A DNA stretch of 10,578 nucleotides, from the NCBI GenBank assembly GCA_903930745.1, contig CAIYZX010000338.1, positions 1 through 10,578 of the forward strand. The letters run 5' to 3'. The number at the start of each line of letters is the position of its first letter. Position 1 is the stretch's first letter. The notes under the pieces are model-generated. The model was given only the letters and a program-made list of their open reading frames with translations. It had not been told where the DNA came from and made no database searches. The translations under genes were made by a program, and so were the position numbers. Source of the stretch: an uncultured Chloroflexota bacterium. GTDB lineage: Bacteria > Chloroflexota > Limnocylindria > Limnocylindrales > CSP1-4. Positions 1 to 7,185 of this stretch are shown here, in pieces.

Positions 1-411
1 CGCCACGAAGACGCCCGTCATGCCCACTTCGAGGATCAGGAAGGAGATCATGTACTCCTTGACCCGGTTCTGAATGGGGCTGAACGAGGCGAGGATGGAG
101 ATCCAGGTCAGCGTGGTGGTCAGGACCACCAGCACCATGGCCAGGCCGTCAACGCCCACCTTGTAGGAGATGCCGAACATGTCGATCCAGGGGACGGACT
201 CCGTCCACTGGAAGGCGGCGTCCTTGGCGTTGAAGCCGATGAGCAGGACGAGCGACACCACCCATGCCACCAGCGCGGTGCCGAGGGCCATGTAGCGGGC
301 CTGGTTGGGCTTGGACCCGTCCGTGAACGCGATCAGGACCGCGCCGATGAGCGGGATGAAGGTGACCAGCGTCACGAGCGGGACGCCGGAGAGCGAGCTC
401 AGGTCGATCAT
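1..411 (-). CDS. nuoM: NADH-quinone oxidoreductase subunit M, 5' part
   Basis: This is the N-terminal 137 residues of NuoM, one of the antiporter-like proton-pumping membrane subunits of complex I; the gene continues past the left edge. I translated it directly from the minus strand, and it stays open to position 1. It starts MIDLSSLSGVPLVTLV and has hydrophobic segments at about residues 10-29, 43-60 and 90-110, then the NuoM-like stretch FLILEVGMTGVFVA at the edge. The channel Glu and Lys residues expected in later helices lie outside the window. The ATG overlaps the nuoL stop codon as ATGA, so translation is probably coupled to nuoL. Its place after nuoL fits the usual nuoL-M-N order, which predicts nuoN beyond the left edge. 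Confidence 0.93.
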   Translation of the reverse strand, partial: MIDLSSLSGVPLVTLVTFIPLIGAVLIAFTDGSKPNQARYMALGTALVAWVVSLVLLIGFNAKDAAFQWTESVPWIDMFGISYKVGVDGLAMVLVVLTTTLTWISILASFSPIQNRVKEYMISFLILEVGMTGVFVA

Positions 412-2393
412 CGCGGCTGCCCCACGATCAGGAGGAACGAGCCGGCCATGACCAGCAGTCCAACGGCGATGCCGAGCGCGTAGTTCTGCACGCGCCCGGT
501 CTGGATCCTCCGCAAGCCTCCGCCTGCGTCCCTGGTCAGGGCGCCAACGCCGTTCACGGTGCCGTCCACGATGGTCCGGTCGAACCACCAGAGGAACGCC
601 GCCACACGGCCGCCAACGCGGATCCAGAGGAGGTCGTTCAGCTCGTCGAACCACCACTTGTTCAGCGAGCCGCGATAGAGGAACTTGGTGAGGCCGTTCC
701 TGCCGGCGATCGCGTCAACCTTCGCCTGCGCCACCGGGCGCTTGAAGGCGCCGAAGAGGTAGACGCCAACCGAGAGGCCGATCGCCGCGACGGCGACGGA
801 GGCGAGGACGAGGATCCCGTCGATGCCCGCGAGGTTGAACGCCTCGGGGGTGCCGTGGAGGAAGTGCTCGGACTCCTCGAAGACCGGCTCCAGCCACGAG
901 GCCAGCAGGCCCTCCTGGCCGATGAAGATGCCGCCGCCGAGCACGAGACCCAGCAGGAGGGAGGGGATCGCAAGGAGGATGAGGGGCAGGGTCATCTGCC
1001 ACGCGGACTCGTGGACGTTGGGCTCCACCTTGGGGTCAACCCGCGACGTCCCGTAGAACGTCTTGCCCATGAGCCGCCACATGTAGAACGCGGTCATCAT
1101 CGCCACGACGATGCCGATGGCCCAGACCCAGGTGAAGCCGTACTTGAACGCCTCGCCCAGGATCTCGTCCTTCGAGAAGAAGCCCGCGAGCGGTGGGATG
1201 CCCGCGATCGCGATGGTGCCGATGAACATCGTCCAGTGCGTGATGGGGATCTTGCGCCAGAGCGCGCCCATCCGGTTCATGTCCTGCTCGTCGTGAACCG
1301 CGTGGATCACGGAGCCGGAGCCAAGGAAGAGCAGGCCCTTGAAGAAGCCGTGTGTCATCAGGTGGAAGATGGCCGGGATGAAGGCGCCCACGCCCAGCGC
1401 CGCGAACATGTAGCCCAGCTGGCTGAGCGTGGAGTACGCGAGGACGCGCTTGATGTCCGTCTGCGTGAAGGCGATCGACGCAGCCATGAGGGCGGTGAAG
1501 ATGCCGATGGCGGCCACGATCACCATCGCGTCCTGCGCGTGCGCGAAGAGCGGGTTGGCGCGGGCCACGAGGTAGACGCCCGCGTTCACCATCGTGGCTG
1601 CGTGGATGAGGGCGGACACCGGGGTGGGGCCCTCCATCGCGTCCGGGAGCCAGACGTGGAGCGGGAACTGCGCGGACTTGCCCATGGCGCCGCAGAAGAC
1701 CAGCAGCGCGGTGATCGAGAGCGGGATCACGTTGTGCGCGCCGGGCTCGATCATCTTCGTCAGGGACTCGGCGATGTTCATCGTGCCTGTGTTCACGAAG
1801 ATCGCCATGATGCCGAGGGCGAAGCCCACGTCACCCACGCGGTTGACGATGAACGCCTTCTTCGCGGCGAGGGCCGCAGACCGCTTGTGGTACCAGAAGC
1901 CGATGAGGCTGTACGACGACAGGCCCACCAGCTCCCAGCCGGCGAAGACCAGGACCCAGCTGCTGGCCAGCGAGAGGACCAGCATGGAGAACATGAACAG
2001 GTTGAGGTAGGCGAAGAAGCGCCAGGTGGCCTTGTCGTGCGCCATGTACCCGATGGAGTAGATGTGCACGAGCATGCCGATCGTGGTGACCACGACCAGC
2101 AGCGCCGCGGTGAGCGCGTCCACGTGGAAGCCCAGGTCCACGGAGAAGGAGCCGGCGGGGATCCACGTCCAGAGCTTGACGTCCAGGCCGTGCTCGCCGA
2201 AGGGCTCCGCGTGGGTCAGGGCGCCCGCCGCCACGTACATGGCGATCAGCCAGACGATGACCACGGCGGTCACCGGGACGATCTCGGACGCCCAGCGCCC
2301 GAAGGTCATCATCAGCCGGCGCCCGAAGAGGGCGCTGAACGCGAAGCCCAGGATGGGCAGGAGCGGGATGAGCGGGATCAGGGTCTCGTACAT
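408..2393 (-). CDS. nuoL: NADH-quinone oxidoreductase subunit L (proton-pumping antiporter-like subunit)
   Basis: This 661-residue protein is the distal proton-pumping subunit of complex I, and its length is normal for the family. Channel residues are in place: Glu154 in AGWELVGLSSYSLIGFWYHK, Lys239 in GAMGKSAQFPLHVWLPDAME, His264 in ALIHAATMVNAGVYL, and Lys408 in GFFSKDEILGEAF. The paired His residues of FHLMTHGFFKGLLFLGSGS are also present. The C-terminus carries the expected linker ending WWFDRTIVDGTVNGVG and RIQTGRVQNYALG, followed by a final membrane helix, so the long lateral helix and its anchor are probably intact. The gene starts 12 bases after the nuoK stop without a strong ribosome binding site. 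It overlaps nuoM by four bases (ATGA). Nothing suggests degeneration, so the pump module should be working. Confidence 0.98.
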   Translation of the reverse strand: MYETLIPLIPLLPILGFAFSALFGRRLMMTFGRWASEIVPVTAVVIVWLIAMYVAAGALTHAEPFGEHGLDVKLWTWIPAGSFSVDLGFHVDALTAALLVVVTTIGMLVHIYSIGYMAHDKATWRFFAYLNLFMFSMLVLSLASSWVLVFAGWELVGLSSYSLIGFWYHKRSAALAAKKAFIVNRVGDVGFALGIMAIFVNTGTMNIAESLTKMIEPGAHNVIPLSITALLVFCGAMGKSAQFPLHVWLPDAMEGPTPVSALIHAATMVNAGVYLVARANPLFAHAQDAMVIVAAIGIFTALMAASIAFTQTDIKRVLAYSTLSQLGYMFAALGVGAFIPAIFHLMTHGFFKGLLFLGSGSVIHAVHDEQDMNRMGALWRKIPITHWTMFIGTIAIAGIPPLAGFFSKDEILGEAFKYGFTWVWAIGIVVAMMTAFYMWRLMGKTFYGTSRVDPKVEPNVHESAWQMTLPLILLAIPSLLLGLVLGGGIFIGQEGLLASWLEPVFEESEHFLHGTPEAFNLAGIDGILVLASVAVAAIGLSVGVYLFGAFKRPVAQAKVDAIAGRNGLTKFLYRGSLNKWWFDELNDLLWIRVGGRVAAFLWWFDRTIVDGTVNGVGALTRDAGGGLRRIQTGRVQNYALGIAVGLLVMAGSFLLIVGQPR

Positions 2394-2405
2394 CGTTCGC
2401 GCCGC

Positions 2406-2738
2406 CTACTGCCGCATCGCGTCGTACTCGTCGACGAGCGGTGTCTTCTTGTTGCGGTAGATCGCGATGACGATGGCCAGGCCCACGGTCGCCTCGGCGG
2501 CAGCAGCCGCCATGACGATGAGCGCGATCACCGACGCGTCAACCTTGAGGGACAGGCTGAACGCGCCGAACGCGATGACCGCAAGGTTCACCGCGTTGAG
2601 CATCAGCTCGATGGACATCAGCATGCTGATCGCGTTGCGGCGGGCCAGGAAGCCGAAGGAGCCGATCGCGAACAGGATCCCGGAGAGGACAAGGTAGGCG
2701 TCCAGGCTCTGGGAGATGTTGCTCATGAAGCTCAGCAT
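2406..2738 (-). CDS. nuoK: NADH-quinone oxidoreductase subunit K
   Basis: This 110-residue subunit is a small three-helix membrane protein that takes part in proton translocation next to NuoJ and NuoN. The two conserved membrane Glu residues are present: Glu44 in SIELMLNAVNLAVIAFG and Glu82 in AAAEATVGLAIVIAIYR. Three hydrophobic segments cover about residues 13-31, 40-60 and 68-94. The ATG overlaps the nuoJ stop as TGATG, favouring the 110-residue form. A second Met at residue 5 (MSNISQ) would give a 106-residue protein, nearer the usual length of about 100, and cannot be excluded. The C-terminal tail (KKTPLVDEYDAMRQ) is slightly longer than in E. coli NuoK. Confidence 0.97.
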   Translation of the reverse strand: MLSFMSNISQSLDAYLVLSGILFAIGSFGFLARRNAISMLMSIELMLNAVNLAVIAFGAFSLSLKVDASVIALIVMAAAAAEATVGLAIVIAIYRNKKTPLVDEYDAMRQ

Positions 2739-3271
2739 CAGTCGTTCCCCCGCTCGCGCTTGGCGAGGAAGACGCCGCCGATCACCGCGGCGAGGAGCAG
2801 GACGCTGACAACCTCGAAGGGGAGGACGAACTTCTCGAAGAGGCGCTTGGCCAGGGTCACCGTGTCCGTCCAGTTCACCGTGTCCGTGGTGGACCAGTTC
2901 GTGGAGAGCACCACCACCGCGATCAGGATCGCGAGGAGGATGGACGCGATGCCGGCCGGGACGGCCTGGGAGTGGAAGACCAGCGAGCGGGGGCCGGACT
3001 TCGTCTGCGTCAGCATGATCGCGAAGAGCACCAGCACGCTGATCGCGCCGATGTACACGAGCACCTGGGTCGCAGCCACCACCGGGGCGCCCGCCAGGAC
3101 GTAGATCCCGGCGAGGGCGGCGAAGGCGATGATCATCGCCAGGCCGCTCCGGATGATGTCCCGCATCACCACGACCGCCAGCGCTCCGACGAGCATGACG
3201 GCGGCAAAGGTCAGGAAGAGCAGGTCACCCCAGCTGATGCCGAGCAGCGGGATCGTCTCAGGCAGCGTCAC
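2738..3271 (-). CDS. nuoJ: NADH-quinone oxidoreductase subunit J
   Basis: This 177-residue NuoJ is a five-helix membrane subunit near the junction of the membrane and peripheral arms. Hydrophobic segments lie at about residues 16-35, 40-60, 66-87, 104-121 and 151-170. The recognisable core is TQVLVYIGAISVLVLFAIML, where the family has its flexible helix. The start codon is GTG; TGAGAGGGA just upstream supplies a good ribosome binding site that overlaps the previous stop codon. It follows the NuoG/GltD hybrid by nine bases and shares a TGATG junction with nuoK. The length is typical and nothing is missing. Its position straight after the NuoI-like C-terminal segment matches the usual nuoI-nuoJ order. 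Confidence 0.96.
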   Translation of the reverse strand: MTLPETIPLLGISWGDLLFLTFAAVMLVGALAVVVMRDIIRSGLAMIIAFAALAGIYVLAGAPVVAATQVLVYIGAISVLVLFAIMLTQTKSGPRSLVFHSQAVPAGIASILLAILIAVVVLSTNWSTTDTVNWTDTVTLAKRLFEKFVLPFEVVSVLLLAAVIGGVFLAKRERGND

Positions 3272-3283
3272 GCGTCCCTCTCA
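3272..3283 (-). promoter_or_regulatory. Ribosome binding site of nuoJ
   Basis: The 12 bases read TGAGAGGGACGC on the minus strand. The TGA ends the upstream hybrid gene, and GAGG lies five bases before the nuoJ GTG. This supports the GTG start and shows that the stop codon and the next ribosome binding site are shared. Confidence 0.6.
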
Positions 3284-5863
3284 GCGTTCGTGCGTGAGCG
3301 AGGCGGGGAGGACGGGGAGCATCCGGCCCTGGTCGATCAGGCGACCCTCGGCCCTCGCTCGCTCCGCCCAGTCGCGCTCGCGACGGATGTAGCTCATCTC
3401 CGTCTCACGCTCAACGGAGGCCAGCGCGAGCAGATCGATCAGCGGCTCTTCGCGGCTGACGTGGGCAAGCTCGAACTGGTCGCTGTCGCGGACGGCGTCG
3501 TACGGGCACGCATCGACGCAGATGCCGCACAGGATGCAGCGGCTCTCGTCGACTTCGTACTTCTGGAGAATGCGCGGCTTCGGCATGAGCGCACCCGTGG
3601 GGCACGTCTCGGCGCACCGGCCGCAGGACACGCAGGGCGTGTCGTTGAGGCTCATGTCGAGCGGCGTCGTCACCAGGGTGTCGAAGCCGGTCCGCATGAA
3701 GTCGTAGCAGGCCGCGCCCACCACCTCGGAACAGACGTTGGCGCAGCGGCCGCAGTCGATGCACCGTGCGGGCTCGCGGAGGATGAACGCGTGGCTGTCG
3801 TCGCGCACGTAGTCGTGGTTGACGCCCGTGAACCGGTTCTCGGTCACCGAGCGGTAGCCCGCACCCTGGTGGAAGCCCTTGTCGAGCGTCCGCAGGGTGG
3901 TGCCGTACTCGATGCCCAGGCGGCGCAGGTCGCAGAACCCGATGGCCTCGCAGGTGCACTGGAGGCAGCGGGTGGACTCGGCGATGGCCTCGTCGCGGGT
4001 GTACGGGATCTCGTACTCGATGTAGTTGGTCCTCGCGACCTCGAGCTCGAGCGCCTTGAGGCGGTAGCGCGGCTCCTTGACCTCGCCGGTGAACGGCACG
4101 ATCGAGAGGAACTCCGGCTGCGGCTCCGCCAGGGTCTGGCGGGTGCGGATCGCGGAGAGGTCGTTGCCCTTGAGGTACGCGTCAACCGCGTACGCGGCGC
4201 GGCGGCCCTCGGCGATCGCCTGGACCACGGTGGCCGCGCCGATCCGGACGTCGCCGGCGGCGAAGACACCCGGGCGGGCGGTCTCGAAGGTGACGGCGTC
4301 CGCCTGCAGGCGCTTGTTGCGGGTGGCGGTGACGCCGGAGCTACCGCCGCCGATCCAGCGCAGGTCCGGGCCCTGGCCGATGGCCAGGAGGACGCGGTCG
4401 CAGGGGATGGTGAACTCTGTGCCCGGGGCGGGCTCGGGGCGACGGCGCCCGGAGGCGTCGGGCTCGCCCAGCTGCATCCGGATGAACTCGATGCCCTCGA
4501 CCTTGCCGCTCGCGCCCTTGATGACGCGGGTGGGGCCGGCCTGGAAGATCGCCTGGACGCCTTCCTCGAGGGCCTCGTGGACCTCGGAGGCTGCGGGCAT
4601 GTCCTTCATGTCGCGCCGGTAGACCAGCGTGACCTCGGGGCTGCCCTGGCGGACGGACGTTCGGACGCAGTCCATCGCCGAGAAGCCGCCGCCAACCACC
4701 ACCACGCGCGCCTTGTCGTGGCCCGGGTAGGGCAGGCCGAGGGTGGCGGTGCGGAGGTAGTCCAGGCCGTCGATGACGCCGTCCGCGTCCTCGTCCGGGA
4801 TGCCCAGCTTGTTCGTGTCGTAGCAGCCGATGGCCACGAGGACGGAGTCGAAGCCCTGGTTCTGCAGGTCGTCGAGGCTGAAGTCCCTGCCCAGCTCGCT
4901 GTTGCACTGGACCTTGCCGCCGAGGCGCGTGACGGCCTCGTAGTCCGCCTCGAGGACCTCCACCTTCGGCAGGCGGTACTGCGGGATGCCGTAGCGGAGC
5001 ATGCCGCCCGGCGCCGGGTCCTTCTCGAAGACGGTCACATCGTGGCCGGCCAGGAGCAGGTAGTAGGCGGCGGACATGCCGGCCGGGCCGGAGCCGATGA
5101 CGGCGGCGCGGCGGCCGGACGGGGCCTGGCGCTCGAACGGCAGCGGGGGCTCCACGCCCTCGTCGCGCATGGCGCGGAGGACCTGGTCGCCGGCGTACCG
5201 GTGGCTGTCGCGGATGGCGATCGCCTCGTCCACCTCGTCACGCCGGCAGTGCTCCTCGCACGGGGCGGGGCAGACGCGGCCAAGGACGCTGGGGAACGGG
5301 ATGGTGCGCTTGAAGATCCGGACGGACTCGCGCCAGTTGGCCTCGGCGTTCGCCTTGAGGAAGCCCGGGATGTCGATGTGGCTCGGGCACTTGTTCTGGC
5401 ACGGCGGGAGGCAGTACGCGTTGTGGTCCGAGAAGATGAGCTCGAGGTTCGTCCTGCGGATCCGGCGCAGCTCGTCCGTCTGCGTCTGGACCTTCATCCC
5501 CGCCTCGGCGTTGCGGGAGCAGGAGATCGGCGGGACGGCCTCGCCCTCAACCTCCACCACGCACATGCGGCAGGCGCCGAAGCCCGGGAGCTTGGGCTCG
5601 TAGCAGAGCGTGGGGATCTCGATCCCGTTGTCGCGGCAGACCTCGAGGATCGTCTGGCCCTCGAAGCCCTCGATCACGCGTCCATCCACCTCGAGGCGGA
5701 TGCGCGGCGTGCTCTGCGGGCGCTGCGGCGACTGGGTGGTGATGAGGCGCTCTGCGAGCGAGTCCTCGCGGGGTGTGACGGTGTCGAAGACGGCCGGGGT
5801 GTCCGGGCGGACCTCCCGATTGCGCTCGATGGGGGCGTCGGTGCGCTCGATGAGGTCTGCCAT
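3281..5863 (-). CDS. Hybrid complex I subunit: NuoG-type 2Fe-2S + GltD/NfnB-like FAD-NAD(P)H oxidoreductase + 4Fe-4S motifs + NuoI-like C-terminus
   Basis: I choose the ATG at 5863 (860 residues): it forms TGATG with the nuoF-like stop and has AGGGA eight bases upstream. A longer reading adds 20 residues inside nuoF and is unlikely. Domains in order: about 50-130, a NuoG/FdhA-type 2Fe-2S domain with Cys87, 98, 101 and 115; about 145-570, a GltD/NfnB-like module with Cys151/155/159 and 198/202/206, FAD motif IGSGPAG (256-262), dinucleotide motif GGGFSAMD (391-398), VYRR (414-417) and AAGDVRIGAATVVQAI; 633-644, a Cys cluster RCLQCTCEAIGFC; 701-754, two FDH-type motifs, CIDCGRCANVC and CVSCGRCAETCP; 776-786, CILCGICVDAC, followed by DQFELAHVSREEPLID as at the end of NuoI. 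The molybdopterin-like part of normal NuoG is absent. It probably oxidises NAD(P)H and passes electrons into complex I; the donor and path are inferred. Stand-alone 2Fe-2S/GltD/ferredoxin proteins are known beside formate dehydrogenases and hydrogenases. Confidence 0.9.
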   Translation of the reverse strand: MADLIERTDAPIERNREVRPDTPAVFDTVTPREDSLAERLITTQSPQRPQSTPRIRLEVDGRVIEGFEGQTILEVCRDNGIEIPTLCYEPKLPGFGACRMCVVEVEGEAVPPISCSRNAEAGMKVQTQTDELRRIRRTNLELIFSDHNAYCLPPCQNKCPSHIDIPGFLKANAEANWRESVRIFKRTIPFPSVLGRVCPAPCEEHCRRDEVDEAIAIRDSHRYAGDQVLRAMRDEGVEPPLPFERQAPSGRRAAVIGSGPAGMSAAYYLLLAGHDVTVFEKDPAPGGMLRYGIPQYRLPKVEVLEADYEAVTRLGGKVQCNSELGRDFSLDDLQNQGFDSVLVAIGCYDTNKLGIPDEDADGVIDGLDYLRTATLGLPYPGHDKARVVVVGGGFSAMDCVRTSVRQGSPEVTLVYRRDMKDMPAASEVHEALEEGVQAIFQAGPTRVIKGASGKVEGIEFIRMQLGEPDASGRRRPEPAPGTEFTIPCDRVLLAIGQGPDLRWIGGGSSGVTATRNKRLQADAVTFETARPGVFAAGDVRIGAATVVQAIAEGRRAAYAVDAYLKGNDLSAIRTRQTLAEPQPEFLSIVPFTGEVKEPRYRLKALELEVARTNYIEYEIPYTRDEAIAESTRCLQCTCEAIGFCDLRRLGIEYGTTLRTLDKGFHQGAGYRSVTENRFTGVNHDYVRDDSHAFILREPARCIDCGRCANVCSEVVGAACYDFMRTGFDTLVTTPLDMSLNDTPCVSCGRCAETCPTGALMPKPRILQKYEVDESRCILCGICVDACPYDAVRDSDQFELAHVSREEPLIDLLALASVERETEMSYIRRERDWAERARAEGRLIDQGRMLPVLPASLTHER
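3419..3556 (-). other. Segment matching the C-terminal half of NuoI
   Basis: Residues about 770-815 of the hybrid protein contain one CxxCxxCxxxCP motif (Cys776, 779, 782, 786), followed by DQFELA and SREEPLID. In ordinary NuoI the second 4Fe-4S motif is followed by a similar E-L-A ... R-E-D-L-I tail. The segment ends about 45 residues before the stop codon, right next to nuoJ. It lacks the first NuoI motif, which is found instead at 7575-7844. The match rests on pattern recognition of a short segment. An extra generic ferredoxin motif is the alternative, but the tail argues for NuoI. Confidence 0.7.
4154..5431 (-). other. GltD/NfnB-like FAD and NAD(P)H domain region
   Basis: This covers residues about 145-570 of the 860-residue hybrid. 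The N-terminal part (SDHNAYCLPPCQNKCP and later GRVCPAPCEEHC) is the iron-sulfur domain seen in the small subunit of glutamate synthase and in NfnB. The two Rossmann folds follow, each with an intact glycine motif, and the last FAD contact AAGDV is present. The VYRR after the second fold is where relatives bind the NADPH 2'-phosphate, which makes NADPH a reasonable donor, though NADH cannot be ruled out. The first Cys pair of canonical GltD is changed: one His and three Cys (His147, Cys151, 155, 159) are seen instead. Confidence 0.88.
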
Positions 5864-7185
5864 CAGCGGGATCCCTGGCTGCCCGCGCCCATCGCGATCG
5901 GCATGCAGACGCCGGCCGGACACTGGGAGCGGAGGAGGTGGGCATCGACCTCGTCACGGAAGTGCGTCATCGCGCTGGTGAAGGCCAGCGTGGCGAGGCG
6001 CTCGTGATCGCACAGCCCGGAGGCGGCGATGTCGTGGGCGAGGTCTGTCATCAGGTTGGCGTCGCCGGCGCGGGGGTTGCCCGCGGCGATCCGGTCGCCG
6101 ATCTCCGAGAGGCGGCGAAGGCCGATCCGGCAGGGGATGGACTTGCCGCACGCGGAGTCCGCGGCGAACCGCGTCAGGAGCCGCGCGAGGTCCACGACGC
6201 AGGCCCGCTGGTCCACGAGGGTCACGGAGCCGGAGCCGATCGTGGCGCCGGCGGCCTTGAGCGCGCCGGCCTCGAACGGGGTGTCCAGGGCGCTCGCCGG
6301 GACGAAGCCGCCGGTGGAGCCGCCCACGAGGACCGCCTTCACCGCGTCCGGCTTGCCGCCGGCCAGGGTGACGAGCTCGCGGAGCGGGGTGCCCATCGGG
6401 ACCTCCGCCACGCCGCCCTGCGGACCGCGGAGCTGGACCAGCATGGTGCCGGCCGCACCGTTGGCGCCCGCCTTGCGGTAGGCGTCTGCGCCCTCGCGCA
6501 CGATCCAGGGGACGGCGGCGAGGGTCTGGACGCCGTGGACCAGGGTGGGCTTGTCGAACAGGCCGCGCTCCGTGGGATACGGCGGGACCTGGTCCGGCTG
6601 GGCCCGCTTGCCCTCCAGCGCCCGGATGAGCGAGGTCTGCTCGCCCAGCATGTAGGAGCCCTGGAGGCCGCGGACCGTGACCGTGATCCGGTAGCCGGAG
6701 CCGCACGCGTCGTCGCCCAGGAGGCCCGCCTCCTCGGCGGCGCCAACGGCACCCTCGAGGCGGCTGACGGCGGCGGCGTCCTCGCCGCGCACCACCAGGA
6801 TCGCGTCCGTGGCACCGGTGGCGAAGGCCGCGATCGCGAGACCCTCGATGACCGCGTAGGGGTCTGCGGCGAGGAGCGCCGCGTCCGTGTGGACGGACGG
6901 GTCCGCGCCGTAGCCGTTGGCGATGACGTAGCGCTGGGAGACCGGGCTGTTCGCCACGGCGCGCCACTTGTCGGCGGCGGAGTGCCCGGCGCCGGTGCGA
7001 CCGCCCAGGTTCGCCTCGCCCACGGTGGCCGTGGTGAGGGTGGCGCCGTCACGGACGGCCTTCTTGAGGCCCTCGAAGGCGCCGGCCTTGACGGCGGCGT
7101 CCAGGTCCGCCGGGTCGGCCCCAAGGGCGCCGGCGCGACCGGTGAGGACCTTCGCCCAGCCGGCGGGGGTCGTGAGGAAGGTCAT
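5863..7185 (-). CDS. nuoF: Degenerate NuoF-like subunit (complex I FMN/4Fe-4S subunit homologue)
   Basis: This 440-residue protein aligns with NuoF along its whole length, but key sites have changed. NuoF normally binds FMN, oxidises NADH and holds cluster N3. The family glycine loop GRGGAGFPTG..KW appears as GGRTGAGHSAADKW (61-74), losing the Phe-Pro-Thr. The acidic nicotinamide-contact stretch NADExEPG appears as NGYGADPS (90-97), losing both Glu. The GEET motif is GEQT (181-184). The N3 motif CGxCxxC reads CGKSIPC: Cys346, Ser349, Cys352, with Cys392 as the fourth ligand. The general fold is still recognisable in YPTERGLFDKPTLVHGVQTL, VLVGGSTGGFVP and MTHFRDEVDAHL. The C-terminus ends in CPAGVC, then 13 more residues. 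It starts in a TGATG overlap with GGGGGGAAG upstream. The frame is open, so this is a maintained divergent protein. NADH oxidation by it looks doubtful; a structural role is inferred. Confidence 0.88.
   Translation of the reverse strand: MTFLTTPAGWAKVLTGRAGALGADPADLDAAVKAGAFEGLKKAVRDGATLTTATVGEANLGGRTGAGHSAADKWRAVANSPVSQRYVIANGYGADPSVHTDAALLAADPYAVIEGLAIAAFATGATDAILVVRGEDAAAVSRLEGAVGAAEEAGLLGDDACGSGYRITVTVRGLQGSYMLGEQTSLIRALEGKRAQPDQVPPYPTERGLFDKPTLVHGVQTLAAVPWIVREGADAYRKAGANGAAGTMLVQLRGPQGGVAEVPMGTPLRELVTLAGGKPDAVKAVLVGGSTGGFVPASALDTPFEAGALKAAGATIGSGSVTLVDQRACVVDLARLLTRFAADSACGKSIPCRIGLRRLSEIGDRIAAGNPRAGDANLMTDLAHDIAASGLCDHERLATLAFTSAMTHFRDEVDAHLLRSQCPAGVCMPIAMGAGSQGSR
5866..5876 (-). promoter_or_regulatory. 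Ribosome binding site deciding the hybrid gene start
   Basis: AGGGA at 5872-5876 lies eight bases upstream of the ATG at 5863, within the last codons of the nuoF-like gene. Together with the TGATG junction it supports the 860-residue start over the Met 20 codons further upstream. Confidence 0.55.
5866..5940 (-). other. Remnant of the CPAGVC extension of long NuoF/HydB/FDH-beta proteins
   Basis: Residues 416-440 of the NuoF-like protein read HLLRSQCPAGVCMPIAMG and a short tail. In long NuoF-type proteins of hydrogenases and formate dehydrogenases, H..xK.CPAGVCK follows the N3 domain and leads into a C-terminal 2[4Fe-4S] ferredoxin. Here the chain stops right after it. Confidence 0.6.

Noticed and set aside
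855..3104. A 749-residue plus-strand open frame opposite nuoL, nuoK and nuoJ.
   Set aside because: It is a compositional shadow full of charged residues. The minus-strand proteins carry clear complex I signatures.
5864..5923. A start 20 codons further upstream for the GltD hybrid.
   Set aside because: It would lie inside the nuoF-like gene; the ATG at 5863 has a TGATG junction and AGGGA at good spacing.
2972..6007. A 1011-residue open frame on the plus strand.
   Set aside because: It lies antisense to nuoJ and the GltD hybrid, has a low-complexity composition rich in Arg, His, Asp and Val, and no recognisable motif. Such shadow frames are usual in very GC-rich DNA.
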